A program made the position numbers and the translations under genes. A stretch of 64,000 bases of DNA from JBJEFI01 sp051873875. Its GTDB lineage: Bacteria > Bacillota > Bacilli > Bacillales > Bacillaceae_G. Positions 35,697-43,745 of the stretch are shown in pieces. Under the pieces are notes generated by a model that worked only from the letters and a program-made list of their open reading frames with translations, did not search any database and was not told the origin of the DNA. Numbering within the stretch: position 1 is the first letter of the stretch; every line of letters starts with the position of its first letter. The DNA lies in the NCBI GenBank assembly GCA_051873875.1, contig JBJEFI010000060.1, positions 1 to 64,000 on the forward strand, in the 5' to 3' direction.

Positions 35697-36800
35697 TTAT
35701 CGATTTAAGCGATGACTTAAAATATGATGTGGATTCGTTAAAAATTGACTTCTAGCATTACGAACACTTGAAATCCGTTCTTCTGCTAATCGATCTGCTG
35801 CTAAGTAAGTTGGAATATTGTCACGTTTAGCAATCTCAATTACTTTGGCAATATTATCATAGATTCCCTCTACTTTTTTCATTGCCCGTTCACGATTATA
35901 TCCATACAATTCATCGGCAACGTTAATTACACCACCAGCATTAATAACATAGTCTGGGGCATAAATAATTCCTAATTCAGAAATCATGTCTCCATGACGA
36001 GCTTCTTTTAATTGATTATTGGCGGCTCCTGCAATCACTTTACATTTCAATTTTGAAATTGTATTGTCATTGATTGTTGCACCTAGCGCACATGGTGCAT
36101 AAATATCACATTCGACATCATAAATATCAGCAGGATCGACAGCCACTGCACGAAACTCATTTACAACGCGTTTTACAGCTTCTTCATTAATGTCTGTAAC
36201 AATTAGTTTCGCACCTTCTTCATGTAAATAACGGCATAAATTATATGCCACATTCCCTACACCTTGAACAGCAATCGTCTTTCCTTCCAATAAATCTGTT
36301 CCGAAAGCCTCTTTCGCCGCTGCCTTCATCCCGCGATAAACACCGTAAGCTGTCACTGGGGATGGATTTCCTGATGAGCCAAAGGATGGAGAAATTCCTG
36401 TTACGAAATCTGTTTCTTCATGAATAATATCCATATCATCCACTGTCGTGCCTACATCTTCAGCGGTAATATAACGGCCGTTTAATCCTTGAATATAGCG
36501 GCCAAATGCTCGAAACATTGCTTCATTTTTATCTTTACGTGGATCACCAATAATAACTGTTTTGCCACCGCCTAAATTTAACCCGGCAGCTGCATTTTTA
36601 TAGGTCATACCTTTTGCTAAACGAAGGGCATCTTCAATCGCATCTTCTTCTGAAGCATATGTCCACATTCTTGTCCCCCCAAGAGCTGGACCTAATGTTG
36701 TATCATGAATCGCAATAATTGCTTTTAATCCCGATTCCTTATCTTGACAAAATACTAATTGCTCATAATCATACGTTTCCATATACTTAAAAATTTCCAT
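35697..36800 (-). CDS. bcd: Leucine dehydrogenase (branched-chain amino acid dehydrogenase)
   Basis: Oxidatively deaminates leucine, valine and isoleucine with NAD+ to 2-oxoacids for the Bkd complex. 367 residues with the catalytic lysine region AAAGLNLGGGKTVIIGDP and the Rossmann motif VQGVGNVAYNL. The ATG at 36800 follows GGAGGG by 8 nt; an in-frame start 48 codons earlier runs back into the ptb remnant and is not credible. Confidence 0.95.
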   Translation of the reverse strand: MEIFKYMETYDYEQLVFCQDKESGLKAIIAIHDTTLGPALGGTRMWTYASEEDAIEDALRLAKGMTYKNAAAGLNLGGGKTVIIGDPRKDKNEAMFRAFGRYIQGLNGRYITAEDVGTTVDDMDIIHEETDFVTGISPSFGSSGNPSPVTAYGVYRGMKAAAKEAFGTDLLEGKTIAVQGVGNVAYNLCRYLHEEGAKLIVTDINEEAVKRVVNEFRAVAVDPADIYDVECDIYAPCALGATINDNTISKLKCKVIAGAANNQLKEARHGDMISELGIIYAPDYVINAGGVINVADELYGYNRERAMKKVEGIYDNIAKVIEIAKRDNIPTYLAADRLAEERISSVRNARSQFLTNPHHILSHRLNR

Positions 36801-36805
36801 CGGTA

Positions 36806-36960
36806 ATTCCCTCCATTTTCTACTACTTCTACTGCTAATACTAACGAATATACTTTTGTTTTTGCACCATCTAAACAAGATGTTAACACAATTGGCACAT
36901 TTGCAACGATGAGGATTTCTTTGCTTTATATACAAAAAACACATGACTTTTGCCTAAAAA
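36806..36960 (-). pseudogene. ptb: Degraded 3' remnant of ptb (phosphate butyryltransferase)
   Basis: Immediately upstream of bcd the minus strand encodes VANVPIVLTS and, a few codons on, KTKVYSLVLA, matching the Ptb C-terminal pattern (B. subtilis YqiS: APIALTSRADSAENKLYSIA). Further upstream, in a different frame, LGKSHVFFVYKAKKSSS resembles the preceding segment (ILYKSLIYFAKASVAAV), so a frameshift lies near 36905-36915. No start codon and no N-terminal five-sixths can be found; there are only about 490 nt between the promoter and bcd where an approximately 900-nt gene is expected. An internal deletion plus decay is the simplest reading. Similarity was judged from memory of the family. Confidence 0.7.
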
Positions 36961-37302
36961 ATAACTATGTCAATTATATATGCTACTAACTGAGGTTCAG
37001 TCACTAGGCAACTAGCAATCTCTTTTCTTTAAGATAAAAAATCTCTTCCATGCAAATAGACCATGGTAAATTATGTCCCTTAATTTCTCAAAATCTATTA
37101 TTTTTTGAAATTAACGCTTTAATTTACTTCGACAGAATAAACCCTTTTTCTCTTGTAGAGAAATCGTGCAATTTTTTCCCGATGGCTTACCTACAAAAAG
37201 AAGTTATTTTGCATCACAATTAAATAGCTCATTGTAACAACACTTGTCTAATCTTCTAATTTACACTTCTTTTGTCCCTTTAACCACCTTCATTTTCCAT
37301 TA
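36961..37302 (-). other. Gene-free leader of the bkd operon
   Basis: Between the sigma-54 promoter and the ptb remnant I see no open gene. A small hairpin (TGACTGA-ACC-TCAGTTA on the minus strand, near 36985-37005) is present, but there is no T-box, riboswitch or terminator. Probably leftover DNA from the ptb deletion. Confidence 0.4.
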
Positions 37303-37318
37303 TGCAAAATTCGTGCCA
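37303..37318 (-). promoter_or_regulatory. Sigma-54 (SigL) promoter of the bcd-bkd operon
   Basis: TGGCAC-GAATT-TTGCA on the minus strand matches the -24/-12 consensus TGGCAC-N5-TTGCW at every fixed position. It lies 49 nt beyond the bkdR stop, the position expected for the BkdR-activated promoter in Bacillus. Confidence 0.9.
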
Positions 37319-37367
37319 AACAATAAATCAAATATGAACAATAATTGACAGATTAAAGTGTGCAATT

Positions 37368-38771
37368 TTATTCACAGTCCGCAACTATTTGCATGCCATT
37401 TTTTTCATGGTTATATTTATCGAGCTTGTAATATAAGTTTCGAACAGATATCCCTAGTGAATTCGCAGCCTTCGTTTTGTTACCATCAAAATAAGCAATC
37501 CGTTTTTCAATTATTTTTTGTTCAAACCCATTTACTTCTTCTTCTAATTTACTAAATACCGTTCTTTGTTCTTCTTTCCTTGGTGACGATAATTTTTCCG
37601 TCATGATTCCTTGTAAATCTTGTATTTTCATAACTGTTTCATTGTAATCCATAAAAATAATTGCTCGAGCTAAAATATTTTCTAATTCTCGAACATTTCC
37701 AGGATATTGTTGTTCTACTAAAAAACGAAGTGCCTCTGGTGAAATAGCTTCTATATTTCTTCCGTAATCTTGATTAATCTTTTGCAAAAGTTTACTTGCA
37801 ATCGTCGGAATGTCTTCTTTTCGATGTCTTAATGGTGGAATGACAATTGGGATTTTATTCAAACGATAATATAAATCCTCTCGAAATGTTCCTTCCGCCA
37901 CCGCTTTTTCTAAATTACGATTTGTTGCTGTAATAACACGTACATTAATTAAAATTGGTTTATTTCCACCAACTCGAATAATTTCTTTTTCCTGCAATAC
38001 TCGAAGTAACTTCGCTTGCGTATACAAAGGAAGTTCTCCTATTTCATCTAAAAAAATACTCCCATTATTGGCCTCTTCAAAAAAACCCCGTTTTCCACCG
38101 CGTTTTGCACCTGTAAACGCTCCTTCTTCATAACCAAATAACTCACTTTCCAATAGTGAACCTGAAATAGCTGCACAATTCACCCGAATAAACTTGTTAT
38201 ATTTTCGATCACTATCGTTATGAATAGCATGTGCAAAAAGCTCTTTTCCCGTTCCTGATTCACCTCGAAGTAATACTGTCACGGGAGTCCGTGCAGCTAG
38301 CTTTGCTTGTTCGATTGCAGCTTTTATCATTTCTGATTCGCCTGCAATATCCGCAAATGTATATTTTGCTTCTAATGTTCGAATAATTTGTCTTGCTCGA
38401 TTTAATTCTTTCGTTAATTGCTGGATTTCTGAAACATCATGAATAATTCCAACACTTCCTCTTAAAATTCCGTCTACAATAACAGGTGCAACATTTACTA
38501 GAACATCTCGTTTGTTTGGTCCTACCTTCATTCTAGCTCCTCTCATCGGCCGACGTGTTCGCAACACTTCCATATGAACACTTTCTCCTTCTGAAATATC
38601 TATAGTTGCTGGTTTTCCAATTACATCTTCTGACGTTAAACCTGTTAACTTTGTGTATGCTTGATTGATTAATATCCCCTTACCATTTTCATCTACAACG
38701 GAGATTGCTTCTTCTGAAGATTGAATAATCGCTTCTAGCATCGACTTAATTTCTTTTTCATTATGTACCAC
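37368..38771 (-). CDS. bkdR: Sigma-54-dependent transcriptional activator BkdR
   Basis: Activates the bkd operon in response to branched-chain amino acids. About 467 residues: an N-terminal PAS sensor domain (roughly 10-110), an AAA+ domain with Walker A GESGTGKE, the sigma-54 contact loop GAFTGAK and GSIFLDEIGEL, and a C-terminal Fis-type helix-turn-helix (KTKAANSLGISVRNLYYKL). An ATG at 38822 has only a poor site; the GTG at 38771 is 8 nt after AAAGGGGG and is preferred. It sits directly upstream of its target promoter. Confidence 0.92.
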   Translation of the reverse strand: MVHNEKEIKSMLEAIIQSSEEAISVVDENGKGILINQAYTKLTGLTSEDVIGKPATIDISEGESVHMEVLRTRRPMRGARMKVGPNKRDVLVNVAPVIVDGILRGSVGIIHDVSEIQQLTKELNRARQIIRTLEAKYTFADIAGESEMIKAAIEQAKLAARTPVTVLLRGESGTGKELFAHAIHNDSDRKYNKFIRVNCAAISGSLLESELFGYEEGAFTGAKRGGKRGFFEEANNGSIFLDEIGELPLYTQAKLLRVLQEKEIIRVGGNKPILINVRVITATNRNLEKAVAEGTFREDLYYRLNKIPIVIPPLRHRKEDIPTIASKLLQKINQDYGRNIEAISPEALRFLVEQQYPGNVRELENILARAIIFMDYNETVMKIQDLQGIMTEKLSSPRKEEQRTVFSKLEEEVNGFEQKIIEKRIAYFDGNKTKAANSLGISVRNLYYKLDKYNHEKNGMQIVADCE

Positions 38772-38954
38772 CTTGGTTTCCCCCTTTATCCAACATAAGC
38801 TTCCCTCATCTAAAATAGCCATTTGCCCTTATTATAATACATTCATTTCTCTTTTTTGCTTTATTCACCCTTGAAACATTCAAGCTAAAATACTTGAAAA
38901 AAAAGAGTATTTCAAACATTATATAAATATACAGTTATGAAAGGGGGTATTTAC

Positions 38955-39206
38955 ATGCAGCGCATTGTCGCACTTTTGTTAGCAGCATTCCCCATATTCC
39001 TCGCGATGCTCGGATTTAAATGGATGAGGGACTCTGTTTTTGCTATTTTAAACCCAATATTCCCTTCTGTTTTCCTTCAATTTATTTGTGCGCTTTTTTT
39101 GTTTCTCTTTGGTATTTACTTGTTCGCAAGCTTTATCCTACATCGAGACCGTAAACGTAATAAAGTCCAAAAACGATTTCAACAAAAGCAAAAAACTGAC
39201 GCCTAA
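38955..39206 (+). CDS. yqzF: Small membrane protein, DUF2627 (YqzF type)
   Basis: 83 residues with two hydrophobic helices (about 1-20 and 38-62) and a basic C-terminal tail (HRDRKRNKVQKRFQQKQK). The ATG at 38955 is 9 nt after AAAGGGGG; an in-frame ATG six codons earlier overlaps the ribosome-binding site. Divergent from bkdR, as B. subtilis yqzF. Function unknown. Confidence 0.75.
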   Translation: MQRIVALLLAAFPIFLAMLGFKWMRDSVFAILNPIFPSVFLQFICALFLFLFGIYLFASFILHRDRKRNKVQKRFQQKQKTDA

Positions 39207-39222
39207 AACGTCAGTTTTCTAG
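39189..39222. terminator. Bidirectional terminator holding two stop codons
   Basis: AAAACTGACG (39192-39201) pairs with CGTCAGTTTT (39209-39218). The yqzF stop codon is in the loop and the stop of the facing glycerophosphodiesterase gene is in the far arm, so one hairpin ends both convergent genes. Confidence 0.85.
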
Positions 39223-39939
39223 TTTATATGTCCATAACACTGCCTTCTTCGGATAATCTGTTATAATGCCACTTACATGCAATGCACACATTTCACCTAA
39301 TCCTTTATCTGTATTCACTGTATATACACGAATATCCAAATCACTTTCTAAAAAATGCTTTATATCTTTTTCCTTTACATGTTTAAAATTTGTATGAATG
39401 GCTTTTGCACCATGAAGTTTTACATACTCGGTAGGATTATTCATTACTCTTGTGGAAATAAGTGCTGTTTCAATGTCACTTGCTAACTGATGGCATTTCC
39501 ACATGCTTTCATGATTAAAGGAAGATAAAATAACTCGATCTTCATATCCATACTTTCTCGTTAAATTAATGACACTTTCTTCTAATCCATAATAGTTAAT
39601 AACATTATTTTTTAATTCTACATTTATCATTAAATCATTATTTAAAGCCCACTCATATACTTCTTGTAACATAGGAATTGTTGTCTTTCCTACTTTATTA
39701 ACAAATTTGTGAGAGGCATTTAAACGTTGAAGTTCTTCATATGTGTATTGTTTAACTAATCCACTTCCATTTGTCGTCCGATCCACTGTCTCATCGTGAA
39801 TAACTGCGAGTATATTGTCCTTTGTCAATTGTACATCTAACTCGATTGCATCTGCCCCTTCACGCCATGCTGCTTCAAAAGAGAGCATTGTATTTTCCGG
39901 AAAGTTCCCTGCCGCTCCGCGATGTCCAAAAATTTTCAT
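39211..39939 (-). CDS. yqiK: Glycerophosphodiester phosphodiesterase, cytoplasmic (YqiK/UgpQ type)
   Basis: Hydrolyses glycerophosphodiesters to glycerol-3-phosphate plus alcohol. A 242-residue TIM-barrel of the GDPD family with GHRGAAGNFPENT (catalytic His and Arg), ELDVQLTKD and HDETVDRTTNG, and NVELK. No signal peptide, so cytoplasmic. ATG 39939 is preferred (AGAGGTGG upstream); a GTG three codons before is inside that site. B. subtilis yqiK lies in the same spo0A-bkdR interval. Confidence 0.88.
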   Translation of the reverse strand: MKIFGHRGAAGNFPENTMLSFEAAWREGADAIELDVQLTKDNILAVIHDETVDRTTNGSGLVKQYTYEELQRLNASHKFVNKVGKTTIPMLQEVYEWALNNDLMINVELKNNVINYYGLEESVINLTRKYGYEDRVILSSFNHESMWKCHQLASDIETALISTRVMNNPTEYVKLHGAKAIHTNFKHVKEKDIKHFLESDLDIRVYTVNTDKGLGEMCALHVSGIITDYPKKAVLWTYKLEN

Positions 39940-40014
39940 CCCTTCCACCTCTAAGTGTTTACTCTAAACCCTTTTCATTGCTATACTGTATCATATTGAT
40001 AAAGGAGGGATTTT

Positions 40015-40161
40015 ATGAGACCTTTACAACTATCACCTGAAACAGCCATTAAACTTGCAAAAGAATTAAATGTTCCACTAGAACAATTAATGCATATGCC
40101 ACAACACATCTTAGTTCGCAAGCTAATGGAATTAGAAAGTAAAAAAGAATCGAAGGAGTAA
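40015..40161 (+). CDS. yycC: YycC family small protein
   Basis: A 48-codon gene starting MRPLQLSPETAIKLAKELNV with PLEQLMHMPQHIL in the middle, the characteristic pattern of the YycC family. AAAGGAGGG lies 6 nt before the ATG. Function unknown; in B. subtilis yycC is elsewhere on the chromosome. Short but well supported by its pattern and ribosome-binding site. Confidence 0.78.
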   Translation: MRPLQLSPETAIKLAKELNVPLEQLMHMPQHILVRKLMELESKKESKE

Positions 40162-40178
40162 TCCTTTGATTCTTTAAC
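40141..40178. terminator. Hairpin at the end of yycC
   Basis: AAAGAATC and GATTCTTT enclose an inner AAGGA/TCCTT pairing. The minus strand shows a six-U run, the plus strand only three, so it may serve transcription from either side. It overlaps the yycC stop. Confidence 0.5.
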
Positions 40179-40213
40179 ACGTACGTATATTCCAGTCTAA
40201 AAGGAGCGTTGAT

Positions 40214-40533
40214 ATGGATACTACTCAAATATATAAATATACAATCGTAAAAGCAAAATGTAATCATACAGGCGAATATATCGCACTCGTTCCCGTATTT
40301 CATAATGGATTTGAATATACACGTGCCTATGGCTTTACAGAAATAGATTACACAAAAATTTAACTGATTTGCTAACAGAAGAAATCCATTACTATAAAGA
40401 TAATAATTTAGAACTTCCCATTGATCATTATATCCCATCAATCGATGCAGCTAATTATCTTCCTTTCGATGAATTAGAAGATGGAGATTTCTATGAAGAA
40501 ATTTCTGTTACTATCCACTTTGTTACCTGTTAA
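40214..40533 (+). pseudogene. Frameshifted hypothetical gene (about 106 residues when repaired)
   Basis: From ATG 40214, 7 nt after AAGGAG, the frame reads MDTTQIYKYTIVKAKCNHTG on to FTEIDYTKI and stops at 40361-40363. Adding one A to the run at 40354-40358 opens a continuation (LTDLLTEEIHYYKDNNLELP ... FYEEISVTIHFVTC) to TAA 40531-40533. Both parts have the same acidic, aromatic-rich style and codon use, so this is one gene broken by a one-base loss. Family not recognised. Confidence 0.7.
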
Positions 40534-40627
40534 ACATTCATAGAAATCATTGTTGCGAAACAAAAAATGATATTCCATCCTATTTTTCTTTATTACGTAA
40601 AAGGTACGAATATAACTTAAAATAAAA

Positions 40628-41140
40628 TTAATCTGCTCTTAATTTTAACTCCATAAATATTGCTCCCTCGATTGGGTTATATATGTATGGTTCAATATGA
40701 TAGAATCCCATTGAAGAATATAAACTATGGGCTTTTGTTAGCGTTGAAAGTGTATTAAGTCTCATATAATCATAATGAAGCTTTGATGCTACTTCAATCA
40801 CCATCTCAACAAGACGTTTACCAATTTTTAAACCTCTGTACGAATCGCGAACATATAGTCTTTTCATTTCACATATCCCTTCAGAAAGCTTTCGAAGGGC
40901 AACACAGCCTGCTGCTTTCCCATCAACTAAGGTTAATAGTAAAATACCATCTGGTACTCCATACTTTCCTGGCAATTCTTTAAATTCTATTTCAAAATCT
41001 TGAAAAGCAAGATCGATTCCAAGCGATTTTGCATATTCTAGAAATAGTTTTTTCACATCTTCTAACTCGCTTACATCTTGAGCTGTTACATACTTGAATT
41101 CAAGCATACATTCCATTTCATTAACTATCTTATCCACCTT
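40628..41140 (-). CDS. GNAT family N-acetyltransferase
   Basis: About 170 residues with the acetyl-CoA loop RLYVRDSYRGLKIGKRLVE and the C-terminal AHSLYSSMGFYHIEPY. Substrate unknown. The start is probably GTG 41140, 6 nt after GGGGGAGA; an ATG at 41155 lies in the site, and downstream ATGs at about 41116 and 41107 are alternatives. Single-gene unit. Confidence 0.75.
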   Translation of the reverse strand, partial: KVDKIVNEMECMLEFKYVTAQDVSELEDVKKLFLEYAKSLGIDLAFQDFEIEFKELPGKYGVPDGILLLTLVDGKAAGCVALRKLSEGICEMKRLYVRDSYRGLKIGKRLVEMVIEVASKLHYDYMRLNTLSTLTKAHSLYSSMGFYHIEPYIYNPIEGAIFMELKLRAD

Positions 41141-41305
41141 ATTTCTCCCCCACATCCACCCTGTTGTTCAGAATTAAAAATTGGGTTATATTTTCACTTC
41201 TTGTTTAATTAAATTATACATGATTTCTTACCTATTTCATTTATGTAATTAGCTTTCATCGTTTAATAAATTTAGATTAGTTAGATAGAAAATGGGAGGT
41301 CTCTT

Positions 41306-41785
41306 ATGTCAACTATAAAAATAATAAAAATAAATGCAGAGAACTGGCGCGAAGCACTTGCACTCTCTGTACATGATGAGCAACAAAAATATGTTGCTTC
41401 TGTTACACCCCCCGTTGCAATTGCACTTGCAAAAGCATATATCAAACCAGATGGAAAAGTAGTAGAACCATACGGTATTTACAATCAAAATCAAATAGTG
41501 GGATTCTTCAACCTGCACTATACACCTAAAAGCAAAGATGATTATTGGCTTTTTCATTTTTTTATTGATAAAAAATTTCAAAGAAATGGATTCGGTTCTA
41601 AAGCTCTCACTGAAATAATCAAGCATATTAAACATACTAATCCTTCTTTTCAACGACTGCGCTTAACGGTTCATCCTGAAAATGATGCCGGAAAATCATT
41701 TTATACGAAATTTGGATTTACGGACGATCATGTTTTAACATTTGATGAACCAACTTTTTCTTATCTAAGAATAGAGCAAGATTAA
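41306..41785 (+). CDS. GNAT family N-acetyltransferase, BltD-like
   Basis: 159 residues with a clear acetyl-CoA site (FIDKKFQRNGFGSKALTEII) and NDAGKSFYTKFGFTDDH. The N-terminal half (ENWREALALSVHDEQQKYVAS) resembles polyamine acetyltransferases such as BltD, but substrate cannot be assigned. The ATG follows GGGAGG. A strong terminator follows. Confidence 0.78.
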   Translation: MSTIKIIKINAENWREALALSVHDEQQKYVASVTPPVAIALAKAYIKPDGKVVEPYGIYNQNQIVGFFNLHYTPKSKDDYWLFHFFIDKKFQRNGFGSKALTEIIKHIKHTNPSFQRLRLTVHPENDAGKSFYTKFGFTDDHVLTFDEPTFSYLRIEQD

Positions 41786-41800
41786 AAAATAGTATAAATT

Positions 41801-41847
41801 TGAAAAGAACATGTTTAAAAAATTATTCAAAACATGTTCTTTTTTAT
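41801..41847 (+). terminator. Terminator of the BltD-like gene
   Basis: AAAAGAACATGTTT (41803-41816) pairs with its complement ending at about 41843; six T follow on the plus strand. Confidence 0.85.
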
Positions 41848-41901
41848 TGTGTTTGATTAACTTCTTTATAAAAGTTCTTAATAATCTTTTCGATAACTAA
41901 A

Positions 41902-41937
41902 CAAAAAAAGAATACCAATCATGATAGTATTCTTTTA
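41902..41937 (-). terminator. Terminator downstream of the minus-strand gene fragment
   Basis: AAAGAATAC (41907-41915) pairs with 41927-41935; CTTTTTTTG follows on the minus strand. It is 13 nt after the stop of the fragment at 41950-42102. Confidence 0.7.
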
Positions 41938-41949
41938 CTTCTTACTCAT

Positions 41950-42102
41950 TTAAAACTCAATAATTTTATATTGTAATTCTTCGGAAACATAATAAGTTAG
42001 ACAAAGCGCTAAATCTTTAAAAAATTTGAACGAAACAGGCTTTTCGCCTATTCCACAAACACCTAGATAACATAAATTATTAAAGATTGTAATACTTAAC
42101 AC
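41950..42102 (-). pseudogene. Possible 3' fragment of an unidentified gene
   Basis: An open frame of 50 codons starting at a GTG with no ribosome-binding site reads ITIFNNLCYLGVCGIGEKPV and ends YYVSEELQYKIIEF. It is protein-like and immediately followed by its own terminator on the same strand, but stops occur just upstream (near 42120), where the plus-strand gene at 42140 begins. It looks like the tail of a gene whose front has been lost. Family not recognised. Together with the two terminators this accounts for the gap 41786-42139. Confidence 0.4.
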
Positions 42103-42139
42103 ATTTTCGTGATTTTATTAAAAAGATAGGAGTGGTACT

Positions 42140-42400
42140 TTGCATAACCAATACAATGATTATTATCGATCCCCTCAGCCAAGTGGTTATTTCAACCTTG
42201 GACAACAAACGTTTGATGTAATAAACCCGGTTATAACTCATGCAATATTAGAAGTCCAAGAATCAGGTTATCAATACGCACTAACAGAAGCAGTCGCCAT
42301 GGGTTATCTGATGGGAAAAGGCTATGATTATAATACTGCTTGGAACATTGTAAAATCTTGGTTAGGACCCCCAGGTATACCATTGCCTATTTCGTATTAA
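42140..42400 (+). CDS. Hypothetical protein, 86 residues, TTG start
   Basis: Starts at TTG 42140, after AGGAGTGG; there is no ATG until well inside. The N-terminus is rich in Asn, Gln, Tyr and Ser (HNQYNDYYRSPQPSGYFN), the middle is a predicted helix pair (VINPVITHAILEVQESGYQY, ALTEAVAMGYLMGKG) and the end is proline-rich (GPPGIPLPISY). No signal peptide. I do not recognise it; composition recalls small spore-surface proteins, but that is a guess. Followed by a good terminator. Confidence 0.6.
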   Translation: MHNQYNDYYRSPQPSGYFNLGQQTFDVINPVITHAILEVQESGYQYALTEAVAMGYLMGKGYDYNTAWNIVKSWLGPPGIPLPISY

Positions 42401-42442
42401 AATTGACATCAGCTATTTGAATAAAGACTTTTCAACCTTCTT

Positions 42443-42469
42443 GCAGTCATTTTCATGACTGCTTTTTTA
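42443..42469 (+). terminator. Terminator of the 86-residue gene
   Basis: GCAGTCA (42443-42449) pairs with TGACTGC (42456-42462), then six T. A second, weaker hairpin (AGAGTG/CACTCT, 42490-42503, then GTTTTTT) follows. Confidence 0.85.
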
Positions 42470-42621
42470 TACTTTCATCCATTCTTTTAAGAGTGTTCAC
42501 TCTGTTTTTTCCATACTTGAATGACTACGTTTAAATAACCTCTCCTTTTTTAATCATCACTGTCATTTCATAAAAAATACGTTTCTTTTTCGTAAAATAG
42601 ACAAACACCACTTTTTAGATA

Positions 42622-42668
42622 ATTAAAAAAGTGCCGACGAATCAGAATAATTCATTGGCACTTTATAA
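42622..42668 (-). terminator. Terminator of spo0A
   Basis: AAAGTGCC (42628-42635) pairs with GGCACTTT (42657-42664), with inner pairing GAAT/ATTC and a run of six U on the minus strand. It is about 110 nt past the spo0A stop; nothing else is seen in the rest of the gap 42401-42774. Confidence 0.75.
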
Positions 42669-42774
42669 GAAATTTATACGCTTTATAGTAAACGTTTATA
42701 ATTCGTTTTCCAATTATTTATTGCATTCTTCGAAGTTCACAAAAGTCTTGCTATGCTTAACTTGTATAAACTTT

Positions 42775-43566
42775 TTATGATACCTTATGCTCTAAACGTA
42801 ATTTATCAGCAACCATGGCGATAAACTCACTATTAGTTGGTTTTGCTTTTGTCATGGATACTGTATAGCCAAATAAAGTCGAAATGCTTTCCATGTTACC
42901 ACGACTCCACGCTACTTCAATCGCATGACGAATTGCACGTTCAACACGAGATGCTGTTGTGTTGTATTTTTTAGCGATGTCTGGATAAAGAACTTTTGTA
43001 ATGGAGCCTAACAGCTCAATGTCATTGTAAACCATTGTAATAGCCTCTCTTAAGTATAAATACCCTTTAATATGAGCAGGAACGCCAATCTCATGAATAA
43101 TCGTCGTAATACTTGCATCTAGGTTTTTAGGCTTGCTGTGATCAAATACTGGGCGATAAGATGGCATATTTACTTTCGAAATAAGAAGTTCTTTTCCTGC
43201 TACACTACGAATTTGAGATGCTAAGTTTTCCATATCAAATGGTTTTAGCACAAAATAAGAAGCACCTAGTTCAACCGCTTTTTTCGTCACATCCTCTTGT
43301 CCAAAGGCAGTTAACATGATAACATGCGGCATCTTTTCCAATTCACTGTCACGCAGTTTATTTAACAGCGCAAGTCCATCCATATGTGGCATAATAATAT
43401 CCAAAATTAGAACATCTGGCTTCTTATCTTTCACTAATGTTAAACAATCTTGACCATTGTATACCCCACCTACAAATTCAAGATCTGGTTGTGTTGCAAT
43501 AAAGGATTGAAACATTGTTACCAATTCTCTATTGTCATCAGCAATACAAACACGAATATTCTCCAT
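42775..43566 (-). CDS. spo0A: Sporulation master regulator Spo0A
   Basis: Phosphorelay response regulator that starts sporulation and alters transition-state genes. 263 residues: a receiver domain with the acidic pair in CIADDNRE, phospho-acceptor Asp56 (VLILDIIMPHMDG) and Lys in LKPFD, and a C-terminal Spo0A DNA-binding domain with TTASRVERAIRHAIEVAW and SMTKAKPTNSEFIAMV. The ATG at 43566 follows GGGGGAGAAAAG; the 13-codon longer frame starts without a site. Upstream carries a sigma-H promoter and Spo0A boxes, consistent with autoregulation. Confidence 0.98.
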   Translation of the reverse strand: MENIRVCIADDNRELVTMFQSFIATQPDLEFVGGVYNGQDCLTLVKDKKPDVLILDIIMPHMDGLALLNKLRDSELEKMPHVIMLTAFGQEDVTKKAVELGASYFVLKPFDMENLASQIRSVAGKELLISKVNMPSYRPVFDHSKPKNLDASITTIIHEIGVPAHIKGYLYLREAITMVYNDIELLGSITKVLYPDIAKKYNTTASRVERAIRHAIEVAWSRGNMESISTLFGYTVSMTKAKPTNSEFIAMVADKLRLEHKVS

Positions 43567-43631
43567 CTTTTCTCCCCCAAAATCATATTTTTCCCCTACA
43601 TTCAAAACAATCTGCTCCTGTTATGTAATCT

Positions 43632-43658
43632 AATTTCGACACAAACGTTGCAAATCCT
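43632..43658 (-). promoter_or_regulatory. Sigma-H promoter of spo0A with overlapping Spo0A box
   Basis: AGGATTT (43652-43658), 11 bp, GTCGAAATT (43632-43640) on the minus strand fits the sigma-H consensus RnAGGAWWW-N11-RnnGAATWW. TGTCGAA (43635-43641) is a perfect Spo0A box overlapping the -10. Confidence 0.7.
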
Positions 43659-43745
43659 ATAATTTATTATAAATTTAAATGAAAATTGTTAAAATAAAAA
43701 AAAATCATCTTTATACGCATCATTTCGACGTTCTCATTTTTCTTT

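Noticed and set aside
35697..36944. 415-codon version of bcd
   Set aside because: The first 48 codons are Cys/Arg-rich, unrelated to leucine dehydrogenases and overlap the ptb remnant; the ATG at 36800 has a strong ribosome-binding site.
36961..37302. T-box or riboswitch in the long bkd leader
   Set aside because: No T-box core motif, no terminator hairpin before bcd; the ptb remnant explains the length better.
40049..40441. 130-codon minus-strand frame opposite yycC and the frameshifted gene
   Set aside because: The plus-strand genes have good ribosome-binding sites and recognisable patterns; this frame does not.
42531..42611. 27-codon minus-strand frame (VVFVYFTKKKRIFYEMTVMI) downstream of spo0A
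   Set aside because: Looks strand-like and could be a gene relic, but too short, without ribosome-binding site or following terminator on its strand.
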